64,000 nucleotides of DNA from Diprion similis (lineage: Eukaryota; Arthropoda; Insecta; Hymenoptera; Diprionidae), in contig NC_060118.1 in NCBI RefSeq assembly GCF_021155765.1, forward strand, positions 9,297,646 to 9,361,645, in the 5' to 3' direction. The notes below the pieces were generated by a model. That model was not told where the DNA came from. It did not search any database and was given only the letters and a program-made list of their open reading frames with translations. A program made the position numbers and the translations under genes. This document shows positions 37,501 through 46,469 of this stretch, piece by piece. How positions within the stretch are numbered: the first letter of the stretch is position 1; every line of letters starts with the position of its first letter.

Positions 37501-39145
37501 GGAGGACACTATTCGTACAGCGATTGCATAATGTACTGCAGAATAGACGACATACTGGATCACTGCAACTGTGTGCCATTTTTCTACCCAACGCCGCTAG
37601 ACAAAGGTACGATCCTTGAGTGGGAAAAATTCATCCAGAAAGTATTTCAAATAATGGATCAGACCCTCCTTTTGGTTATCGTCTGAATTTTCAACGCTTT
37701 TTGAAAAGGATATGAGAAATTAGTTTCAAAAGATTGTAATCAACAAGAAAAATAATTGGTTTAGTCATCCATCGGATGTGAAAAATTCATTCCGATATTA
37801 TTCTAAAGTCTTTTCAAAATCTCTGTATAAAATTTATCAGCAAAGTTTCGAATGAAAAACTTGTGTGACATAAATATCGACTGAAATTTTCATTATGGTC
37901 TTCTGGAAAAAGCTTGAGACAAATTTATTCGACTAACATATCTAGAATCAATGGATTTTCCAAACTATTTCCAATTATTGTTATAAAGTTCTTTTAAAAT
38001 CGTCCCACAATTTTTTAAACAGATTGGAAAATTTCAAACGAAACTAAGGAAAAAATGAGAACATTTTTACGATATGATATACACAATAATTTTTTATGTT
38101 TCAGAGTCCGTGAGGACTTGCGATCTCAAGGATCTGTCTTGCTTGAGGAAATACAGGGGTAAGTGAAATTCGCTGACCGATTTTAATAACTCGGGCAAAA
38201 ATAACTTTTGACAAAAATAACTTAAAACAACAATATTAATTTGAAAAAAAAAATGTTCCCATTATTTATTTATTTTTTTTTTCTGTATTTATATTCCGCG
38301 ATTAAGTTGTTTTTGTCTGAGTTATTTTTGTACCGCGAAATTCGAGCGACATGTAATCGAATCCGTGAATACAGCCATGGATTTACCTCTTTGTTTTTCA
38401 CGTTACGCTTCGCAGACAGATGGTGGAGGGTCGTACCAAGGATTGAAAATGGAATGGAACCATTCACCGATAATTTTTTGAACGGACCAGATGGATATTT
38501 AAATTGTAGCAGGTGCTTACCGGCCTGCGAAGACATCGCTTACGAATTTACACTCAGTTCGGCGATTTTATCCGCTGCAGGAGACGATACCTGGAGCCGT
38601 GAAAGCTGCGGGTGAGGCTTTCGAACTGTCGAGTATTTTTATCCGTACTGTTTTCTACCACTGGTGATGAATTTGATTCTAGAAAGACGGAAAAATTCAT
38701 CGATCACACCGTAATAAACATATTTTTCCAAAATTCTGGAACAGTCAGACTCAAACAGGACGTTATTTTTTACTGGTGGGAGTTGATGAGTGAGTATAAG
38801 ACGATAGAGTGGAAAGTTTCATTTGCATTTGGCAGATTTTTAACAATAGTTTGTTTTTTTTTTCACCAAGTCTGCACAGTTTCGTTTCTATAAACTTTTT
38901 GTTTCTTCGAAACGACTGATTAATCGATTTCAGGTAATTATGGCGGGATATGTGGATTCTTTCTCGGTGTTAGCTTGATCAGCGTGGTTGAATTAATTTA
39001 CTTCTTCACTCTGCGACTGTACAAACGGAAGGACGAGATGAGAAGCGGAAAAAAATCATCCAAATTCACCTTGGTCAAAGCTGTGAGACCGAGTCTGCGA
39101 CCGTTGTATTGGCAGGAGATGATGCAGCCGTATGGCAAATACTGA
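34514..39145 (+). CDS. Pickpocket-type DEG/ENaC sodium channel subunit
   Basis: Twelve-exon model: 34514-34647, 34966-35175, 35319-35496, 35702-35731, 36160-36305, 36403-36541, 36645-36767, 37435-37606, 38105-38158, 38416-38611, 38683-38789, 38934-39145; all phases agree, 566 aa. A short N-terminus with NSSIAGCAYYV leads to TM1 at about 46-65 (LFWLAVHITSILFIGAM), then the family motif DFPGIAICDLNKIS. The Cys-rich extracellular domain shows YCCIFNY, DFPDTSSGS, YSYSDCIMYCRIDDILDHC and CLPACEDIAY. TM2 at about 500-525 (GGICGFFLGVSLISVVELIY) includes the GxS filter as GVS (508-510). Members form trimeric amiloride-sensitive Na+ channels in sensory neurons, epithelia or trachea; which paralogue this is cannot be said. 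The start is the ATG opening the conserved N-terminus; an upstream in-frame extension looks like 5' UTR. Intron 7 carries a palindromic element. Confidence 0.92.
36970..37331 (+). mobile_element. Composite palindromic element, copy 1 (pickpocket intron 7)
   Basis: Two adjacent hairpin modules. Module 1 (36970-37096) is bounded by tatgtggtatgcccgtaaac and its complement gtttacgggcatgccacata. Module 2 (about 37102-37331) is bounded by cacggtatgggcat and atgcccatgccgt. Module 2 holds two inner palindromes, around gcgcacttcgaactgcgc and cggaataaagactttattccg. Close copies lie at 41191-41555 and 48535-48888 in inverted orientation. Two overlapping frames stay open through it, but no transposase is recognisable. 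Confidence 0.85.
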
Positions 39146-39980
39146 TAGGGACGAGGTTATTCTCTGAAATGGTTTAATGATAGATCTTTTCTGATCCAAT
39201 GTTTTTGAAATTAATACACAGCTATAAACCTAAATGAAAAGCTCACGTGATAAACTTTTTTCATCTCGCCTTGTGTTGTCAACAATTAATGATTCTTTCG
39301 AGCCTGTTGAATGAAAGTTGGGAGAATTTAATGAAAACCTTGTGTGTAACGCTAATGATCGACGCGGGCTGAATTTGACGAGGCCAATGAAGCGCAATGC
39401 GTATAATCATAGTATCTGATTGCGGGAGCTTTTATCGTATCGAATGACTGTTTTCGCAATGTGATCGACTTGATTTCGAAAATAATGTCAGCTCGTACAA
39501 TCTTGGTGTGTAAATAATGGACGTCATTTTTTCGAACGGCATCTGGACAATCGGTTTTTAAGCTTTGTAGTGCCGTTCAGCTCAAAAAAGTTTTTTGGTC
39601 AACATGACTGATGTCAGAAAACTGGAACCTGAACACATAGAAATTGATATCTGCAAGTATCTGTTCGAGATTTAGTATCACTGATACTTCAATACATGTC
39701 CCGTTAAAAATGGTGTGTAAAACTTTTCATTTTCATCAGTTTCGACACTCTGCAACTTAACGAGAGAAGGAACCTCAGAACGAAACGAAAAGGAAGTATC
39801 CAAGTAATCCCTGTGCAAGATGCAGTAGCAAAATCGCAGATATTGATCCATCCGAGCGGATTCTAATGGTTTAAATAAGTAACCGAGTACTCTTCGTTAA
39901 GCATTCTCAATCTGACTATGTAATTACAATTTGTCACAATCATTGATCGGTATACAGCTCTCCGTAAAAAGTAGAAAAGT
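39146..39980. other. Convergent spacer: pickpocket 3' UTR and ODF3-like 3' end
   Basis: 835 bp between two stop codons facing each other. It is moderately AT-rich with no gene and no canonical AATAAA on the plus strand that I would commit to. It must contain both 3' UTRs. Confidence 0.5.
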
Positions 39981-42143
39981 TCAACACTTCTCATCACACT
40001 CAGTTATCAAGGGTGGTGCACAGTCACTGTGACGTATGCCGAAGCTGAAGTTTGGCGCACACTTGTGACACTTGTAGCAGTACATGTACTTCGGACCAGG
40101 ACCACAAGTCTTAAGGCTCCCGGTATGTCGAGGCCCAAGGCTGAACCTTGGGGCCCGGGGTCTTATCACGTCTAGGTTCGTCAGGCCCTTAGGACCCGGA
40201 CTACCGTCACATTTGGTCCCGCAGGGTCGAGCTCCGCTGAAAAATTTAAATGATTTTAGTCTTTGGGGATTGAGTCTTTGGACTCGGGACATCATGCTCG
40301 CCTATTTACAATGTGAAACAAGGCGAAGCCGTCTTGTAGGGTATCCGACATCCCAACACGGGAGGCAGCTGGTATGGTCCTGGAGTGACGCCAGCCGTCC
40401 TGGGGTTCGTTCTTCCGCTGATTGTGAATATTGGCGAACGTGGACTATCCGGGAGTTTGTATGGTCCCGGGGTGCAGGATTTACCTGATAGAAAAGGGGA
40501 ACAAAGTATTTAAACGCTGAACGCGGCTTTCAAATTTCTTTAACAGCTTCCAAGCTCACTCGTTGACGTTGCTCGGGCCCCGAAAGAGAATGCCGGGGGC
40601 CTTGGTGGACTGGTGACGTAGTACTTTGGCCCAGGACCGTTGCATGGCATTCCCGACGTCTGCCTGCCCCGGAAGGAAAAGGCGGGATTTCGGTACCTCG
40701 TTACATCATGGTGAGGATATCCGGTCAGCGGCGGAAGCAGGTAACGCGCTGGACCCGGGCCTAGGATTAGGTAACATGATCGTCAAGTTAAAAATCATCA
40801 GATGTGATTAAACACGGAATTTGACTCCGAATGTTGTTCAGCTACCAAATTGCGGTGTGGGATTCTATGGGCTAGAATTTGGTATCAATTTAACACTATC
40901 TGATGTTGAATTTTCGAAAAGACCATAAAAAATTTGTTTGTATATATACGCGTGTCTGTTATTGGATCTGTCATTTTTGAAAAAATATTATAATTACGAA
41001 TGATATGTAAAGAAAAATATTATTCGAACTTAAGACCAAAGAACCTAAGGTACATACAGTGTAATTTACGGTACCTTGTGTGATGAGGTTACATGTCTTG
41101 ATCTGATAGTATCTAGAGTTAGATTTGACAATTTAAAGCTTCATATGTCATAGATTGGAATTGCATGAGCAGGTTGGGTTTGATATTTTTTTTTTTACGG
41201 CATGGGCATTGAAGGGTCTACTTTTTGTGGCAGTTTTCGTTCCGTAAAGTGACGCTTTATACGGTAGCGAACAAATTTGCGGAATAAAGTCTTTATTCCA
41301 CAGTTTTGATGCGCAATTCGAAGTGCGCATCCCAAACTGGCGAATCAAGTAGCTTCGTCGAACAGATCGCGACATAACCTCACTCTTCGTTTTGCTTTTC
41401 AATGCCCATACCGTAAAAAATATTGTATGTGGCATGCCCGTAAACCGTTTTTTGGCTCGGATAATTTCAGTACTCGCTTCCGGCTCGCCTTCAGCTCGTC
41501 AAGAAATCTTTATCCTTGCTAAAAAAAAACAGGCGGCTTACGGGCATGCCACATAAATAGCTATTATTGGGTGGTACCAATTGGTTTCGATTTCTTGCAT
41601 ATATTGTCGTTTGACTTCGAACGATTTTTTCTTCTGTTGTTTCGACCATTCGGAGAAAAAATCGCGCTGCAACTTCACGCTCTAGTCAAATTCTTATACG
41701 ACCATCAGCGAGTGTCTCTCTTTTATCTCGAGGTGACCCAAAGCAAAGTCGTCAATTTTACGAGTGCCTGTTCACCGTAACTTTAAAGGTCTAAAGTATA
41801 TTCGAATACATGGATAAACCAGTGCCAACGCACACACATTTTTTCACATTGAAGTAGCTGGTGCATTATAGATGCGGCAGCTCTCATCGCGACTCTGCGG
41901 CAATTTATTCAAAGGCAATTTTATCGGCACCACTCGGTGTTAGCGGGCGGAAATAGCTCTCCTACCTGTATACGCGATATTTTTGGCGATAGAAAGTCGT
42001 TGAATAAGCAAATCGAATTTAGTGCTCGTAAATGGCATGCATCGCTTACCTTTGTTGCTGACGCAGCCATTGGACTTCTTGGGTTGCTTTTTAGATGATT
42101 CTGAGTTGTCTTTTTTTGATTTCTTTTCTTTCTTTTCTGGCAT
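39981..42143 (-). CDS. ODF3/SHIPPO sperm-tail PG-rich repeat protein, gene A
   Basis: Four exons on the minus strand: 42050-42143, 40560-40760, 40310-40484, 39981-40236; phases agree, 241 aa. Exon 1 is Lys-rich (MPEKKEKKSKKDNSESSKK). The rest carries repeated Pro-Gly motifs typical of ODF3/CIMAP proteins: GPGPARYLLPPLTGY, YRNPAFSFRGR, NGPGPKYYV, PPAFSFGARA, CTPGPYKLP, VTPGPYQLP, DGSPGPK, CGPGPKYMY, and the family's C-terminal FSFGIRHSDCAPPLI. Length fits the family (about 250 aa). These proteins line or lie within axonemal microtubules of sperm flagella or other cilia. Intron 1 (40761-42049) contains copy 2 of the palindromic element. It is a paralogue of the next gene, with the same intron number and similar phases. 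Confidence 0.9.
41191..41555 (-). mobile_element. Composite palindromic element, copy 2 (ODF3-A intron 1)
   Basis: Same two-module structure as copy 1, inverted: tacggcatgggcattgaa near 41196 through tcaatgcccataccgtaaa at 41400, then tatgtggcatgcccgtaaac to gcttacgggcatgccacata ending at 41555, followed by aaatagctatt as in copy 3. The paralogous sequence near 45170 lacks it, so it is an insertion in this copy or a loss in the other. Confidence 0.85.
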
Positions 42144-42642
42144 TATTGGATGGAGAAATTAATCGTGGTTTCTGTTCATACGTTGAATTTAGATTTACGA
42201 AAGTCTTGATCCTCGCTTGAAGCTTCACTCCATAATTTCTGACAATTTTGTTATTTTAACCTAAATTATCTGTAATATGACACCGATGCACGCAGGTGTG
42301 CAAAATTTGAAGCTCGCGTCTCTCTTGCTGATTTTTATTCATTTTTTTTTGTTTGTTTCATTGCCAGCTCTGACTCACCACGTGACTTTCATCTCGAACT
42401 AGGTTTGAAACAGTTCATAAAAACTGATTTGTGCTGTCTTATTGATTCACAATGTCCATTGTCTACAACTACATGAAATTTTTTAATTGCAAGTTGCGCA
42501 AAACGCCTTAGTGTTGAAAAATAAATTCCAAATAACAAAGACGAATGTAGCTTGCACATTTTATTGAAGACAAATACATAGACGCGGGACAAAATGTGCA
42601 CGCATAAATATTAAATATCTTGAGGAATACACTCGAAGTTAA

Positions 42643-43770
42643 TTACTCGTCGTCGTATTCGGTGACGGCCGGTGGTGCGCATTCGCTGTGTTTTACCCCG
42701 AACGAAAATTTCGGAGGATTTTTCCCACCGAAGTATTGTGGGTAGTATTGAGGTCCGGGTCCACACGCGGTTCCAAATTTATTTTGTCTCGAGGCCAGCG
42801 TGTAGGCTGGAAGTCTGCGCTTAACCAGGTCGTAATTCTGATTTCCGTAGGCCGCAGGACCTGGACTTGAATCGCAGTAGTCCTTTCCATGCCGGCCCGC
42901 ACTGTGGGGTCGTCAAACGTAGAGCAATAAAATTAAGGGTGGATTCTGGCCAGAAGCATGGTGGTAAAAAAAAAGTGGTAGAAAAGGAAGCTGTAAATGG
43001 TTGTGTTCAATTGGCACATTGAGCTTCAACTCGATATCCATTGAAATGAGATAAATCCTTTGAAACCACTCGTATAACTCTGCAAACCTTTAACCTTCTT
43101 TACAACTAAACTGCCGTGTGAAAAAATCCCCGGGCATCCTAATCCTAAACCATGATCCATACGTACATTGAAAATGCTCCCAAGGCGGTTTTGTCCGGGA
43201 CTTTGGGCCCGAGACAGGACGGAATTAGGTAAATGGGGCCCGGTCCATCCCCGGACATGTGATCACTGGTTCGGCTTTTGATCGTGAAGGCCGCTGGTCT
43301 CACACTGTGATTCATGGGCGGACATTTCTCCGGACTATAGGCCCCAGGTCCTGGGCCGCTACAGCTCGCCACTGGAAAAATATTGCTCGGTAGTTTAGTC
43401 GAGAGTTAAGGGGTTACTCGAGAAACGGAGGCCAACTTTTGGTGCCATCGCGAAAGCCGAGGGAGTAGGCGGGGGCCTTTTGCACTCCGTAGTTAGTCAG
43501 GCCCTCTATCTTGTAGCGGGGACCTGGTCCTCCAGCGTAAATATTGGTGCCGACTCGAGTCCTCATCGTGAAAGCAGGGTTGCGATATTTCGACGGATCG
43601 TGACCGTTGTAGCCGACAAGAGTGGGCAGCAGATAAGCCGGGCCTGGACCCGCTGAGAATCATATTTTAGAAGGAAATTGGTATTGCGAAGTTGATGATA
43701 AAATGTTGGTAGGTGGTAGGTACTCACCCCTCGCCGTGCAGCTGAGCTTCGGTTTTTCCTTGACGTCCAT
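42643..43770 (-). CDS. ODF3/SHIPPO sperm-tail PG-rich repeat protein, gene B
   Basis: Four minus-strand exons: 43728-43770, 43437-43652, 43167-43371, 42643-42901 (240 aa). ODF3 motifs: GPGPAYLLPTLVGYNGHDPS, KYRNPAFTMRTR, GGPGPRYKIEG, APAYSLGFRDG, SGPGPGAYSPEK, GDGPGPIYLIP, GAFSIAGRHG, SPGPAAYGNQ, CGPGPQYYP and a C-terminal KFSFGVKHSECAPPAVTEY. The exon 2/3 junction is uncertain. The model above uses a weak donor (aaaa/gttggc); an alternative donor at 43418 joined to an acceptor at 43364 gives 244 aa and also stays in frame. Probably axonemal, male-biased expression. It is head-to-head with the MFS exon-1 relic at 44526, and in the right-hand duplicate its own relic sits beside the living MFS gene. 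Confidence 0.88.
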
Positions 43771-44280
43771 GGTTGTTGTTAAAGTGGTTAAAAATAAGGA
43801 TGTTCGTAGCAAAATTTGTACAAAAAGAGGTTAAAAAAATTTTACCGTCAACATCGTATGTGTTGACAGTGAAAAGTGAAGACCATACATATGGTCGACT
43901 TAGCGTCCCTTTTGTCTTCGACGTGCGAACTGGCCGCGTTAGCCTTGGTTCGATCATTTATAATCCACTGTACCAAGCCCTCAGCAAGCCTCGATCAATA
44001 GATTCTCAACTAATCTAATATCGACACTTTTACGCTCGCCACCTGGCTCCATTCTTTAAGTGGAACCACAAATTAGTCACTGGATAGGATAATGGAACCG
44101 AGAAATATGGTTATTCGGTTTCACACCCAGTGAATTTCTCCCCCTCATGAAGTTGAGCGTGGCTTCTACGTCAGGCTAAATCCATCCAAGACTTATTATT
44201 ACTTTTTTGCACGTGGAATTTTTTCGGTATGAAGATTTTCGGTCATTCTCATCATGAGATGTCTGACGAGTGGAAACTCT
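43771..44280. other. Former shared upstream region of ODF3-B and an MFS copy
   Basis: 510 bp upstream of ODF3-B on one side and of the dead MFS first exon on the other. Short frames here are not credible genes. It should contain the ODF3-B promoter; no motif stands out. Confidence 0.45.
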
Positions 44281-45027
44281 GACAATAGCTAACGAGGAGA
44301 AATGTATTATTGCGCAACCTGAGATCGTTAATCAGCTATTAAACCAATTCCCATTCGCTGTGCTAATGCGAAACATAAAACATTCGGAATCGTGCTAAGC
44401 GTCGTGCCGAATGGAGAACTACTCATTGTCAGATATACTTCAACCGCAAACCGAGACAGACCATCAATTCATGGAGTCGTTACTGATAACCATTTTCTAT
44501 ACGACCAGTGGAAGCACCCGTATCAAAATCAGACAGTTACCGAGTCTACGAACACCTGGAGGGTGACATTGAACTGAAGAAGGTGCGAGAATACTCTTCT
44601 GGTTTGCTATTTTTTATTATAAAATAATGCGATACCTTTGCAAGGTGTGATTCACTGATTCTGAATCGTTTAGAAATCACTGGAAGTTAAGCTATCCTTT
44701 AAAATTGGAAATTGTTTGGAAATCACTTGGGAATTGTCAACGATATCACGTGACAAAAGCTTAACAACATAAATATATATCGGTTTCAGAAGTTTGTTTT
44801 AATAATTGTCGTCTCAAAGACGCGGGTTTAGTTTGATAAATTCCTTTCGCAAGAGCATAATAAGAAAAGCGCCTGTATGAACGACGTTCGAAAAATATTC
44901 AATTCGAATATCGTGCCGGGTGTTCTTTGATGTCGCTTAGTACGTTGAAATGAAATGAAAGAGAGAAACTGCGGGCTGTAAGGTCTCTCGCCGGGTAATT
45001 TTCGTCTAGTATGTTCCTCGAGACGAA
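44281..45027 (+). pseudogene. Relic of a duplicate SV2-like MFS transporter gene
   Basis: 44526-44601 aligns base for base in length (76 nt) with the living transporter's first coding exon (46470-46545) and keeps its codon phase: SDSYRVYEHLEGDIELKK against SDSYRVSEHPEGDIELKK. The ATG has become AAA and the splice donor ggtgag has become ggtttg, so it cannot start or splice as the intact gene does. The flank 44281-44525 matches the intact gene's upstream region. Directly after the exon relic, 44605-45027 matches intron sequence 49545-50030 of the intact gene, so exons 2-9 have been deleted. No trace of exons 10-11 follows. Confidence 0.85.
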
Positions 45028-46085
45028 AGACTCGCGACATCAGGTGTAGACATCGGAAATCTGCAAAGTGGCATCAATACTGTAGTCATATCCACCATGG
45101 GTTTGACAATTTATAACTTTACATAGCTTAGTTAAGAATTATATCTACAGATTAGACTTGACCTTTTTTTTTTTATTTGAAAAAATCGCGTTTGAAAAAG
45201 TCTCTCTATCTCGAGGTGACCCAACGAAGTTATAAATTTAACGAGTGCCTGTTCATCGTAACTTTCAAGGTTCAAAGTAAATTCGAATACACTCGCAGTA
45301 AGATAACTGGTGCATGTTAGATGCGGCAGTACTTATCGTCACTCTTCGGTAATTTATTCAAAGTCAAATTTTCATTTTTTCTACGTAACTAACAAAAGAA
45401 AAAATGATTTCATTAAATAAAGTTTGCTTTTTATTTCAACGAGCTGCTACCTGCTGCTTGTACTGTCAACCAAAACCTTTAAAACTTATTTATCAACGTA
45501 TAAAAGACAAAAGCATATGAAGATTTTGGTTTTTAATTCAATATTTATTCATTTAAATATAAATTCAAAAAAATACAACTTTCCTTTGTTGTAGATAACT
45601 CTCAGTTAGTTTAGCGCATCGGATCGAGAGACGCAGTTCGATCGACTGCGCAATCTGGTGACTCAAAAACTATATACATATGTGACACATAATTTCTGAA
45701 AATTTTGGTAATTTGAACTAGATTATCAAAAATTTAAAGAACGCTTGTCTTTCGACCTTCTTTTCACTTTTTCTAGCATATTATTACATCCTCTTCCTTA
45801 CCGCCAATTCTGACTCACGACGCGACTTTTATCTTGAACCGAACTTATTCCCTATCTTTTCACTACTTGAGTATCGTGACTCAATATGCACGACTCATGA
45901 CATAAAAAATTTCATTTGTGTAATTTACGCAACGCTTTCGTCTTACCGTTGAAAATAAATTTCATATAATAAATAAGACTGTAGCTTGCACACATTTATT
46001 TCATAATCAGACGAATATACAGAGGCGAAAAAAAATGTGCACACATACATATTAAAGATCTTCAGTAATAATTCAAAAAAAATAA
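45028..46085. other. Right duplicate, non-coding part
   Basis: No gene. 45098-45370 and 45690-46085 match the 3' flank, intron and 5' flank of the left-hand ODF3 pair; 45371-45690 has no clear counterpart. The equivalent of ODF3-A exon 1 (Lys-rich) is missing. Confidence 0.65.
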
Positions 46086-46215
46086 ATTTGAAGGGTTTTT
46101 CCTACCGAAGTATCGTGGATAGTACTGAGGTTCGGACCAGCATGTAGGTTGGAAATTGCGTTTAACCAGATCGTGATCCTGATTCCCAAGGGCCGCAGGA
46201 TCCGGAATTGAAAAC
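46086..46215 (-). pseudogene. Relic of ODF3-B exon 4
   Basis: Matches 42706-42860 of ODF3-B on the minus strand: shared text includes ccgaagtat, gtactgaggt/gtattgaggt, gtaggttggaaattgcg, cgtttaaccagatcgt and agggccgcaggatcc. A block of about 35 bases present in ODF3-B (gtccacacgcggttccaaat onward) is deleted, shifting the frame. Exons 1-3 are absent: the relic runs straight into the transporter's upstream region at 46211. Confidence 0.8.
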
Positions 46216-46469
46216 TTTGCCAATAACTAACTACAAGAAATGCATCACCGCGCTGCCTGAGCTCGTTGATAAGCTTTTTAGCTGAATCCCATTCGCTCTA
46301 CTGATAGGGAACATAAAACATTCGGATTCGTACCAAGCGTTATGCCAAACTGGGAACTGCTCATTGGCAGATATAATTTAACCGTAAAGCGAGACGGACC
46401 ATCAATACGGAAACTGTGAATCGTCACTGAAAACCGTTTTCCATATCGTCAGTGAAAGCTTCCGTGTCA
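46216..46469 (+). promoter_or_regulatory. Upstream region of SV2-like transporter, conserved in the dead copy
   Basis: About 250 bp matching 44281-44525 in the relic copy. The phrase acataaaacattcgga (46310-46325) is identical in both and contains a TATA-like cataaaa at about 155 bases before the ATG. This could be the core promoter; motif-based guess only. Confidence 0.35.

Larger units (their letters stand above)
41113..45027. repeat. Left copy of a diverged segmental duplication
   Basis: Collinear patches match the region to the right: 41113-41190 with about 45098-45175; 41657-41935 with 45178-45370 (shared aacgagtgcctgttca-type text); 42200-42735 with 45690-46110 (shared tgtagcttgcaca); 42712-42830 with 46092-46200; 44281-44601 with 46211-46545; 44605-45027 with 49545-50030 (shared gcaagagc-taataagaaaagcg). 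Identity is roughly 70-85 percent by eye. Between patches each copy has private deletions or insertions. Confidence 0.8.

Noticed and set aside
40084-40488. 134-codon plus-strand frame opposite ODF3-A
   Set aside because: It is the antisense shadow of the PG-rich ODF3 exons, whose GC-rich codons leave the other strand open.
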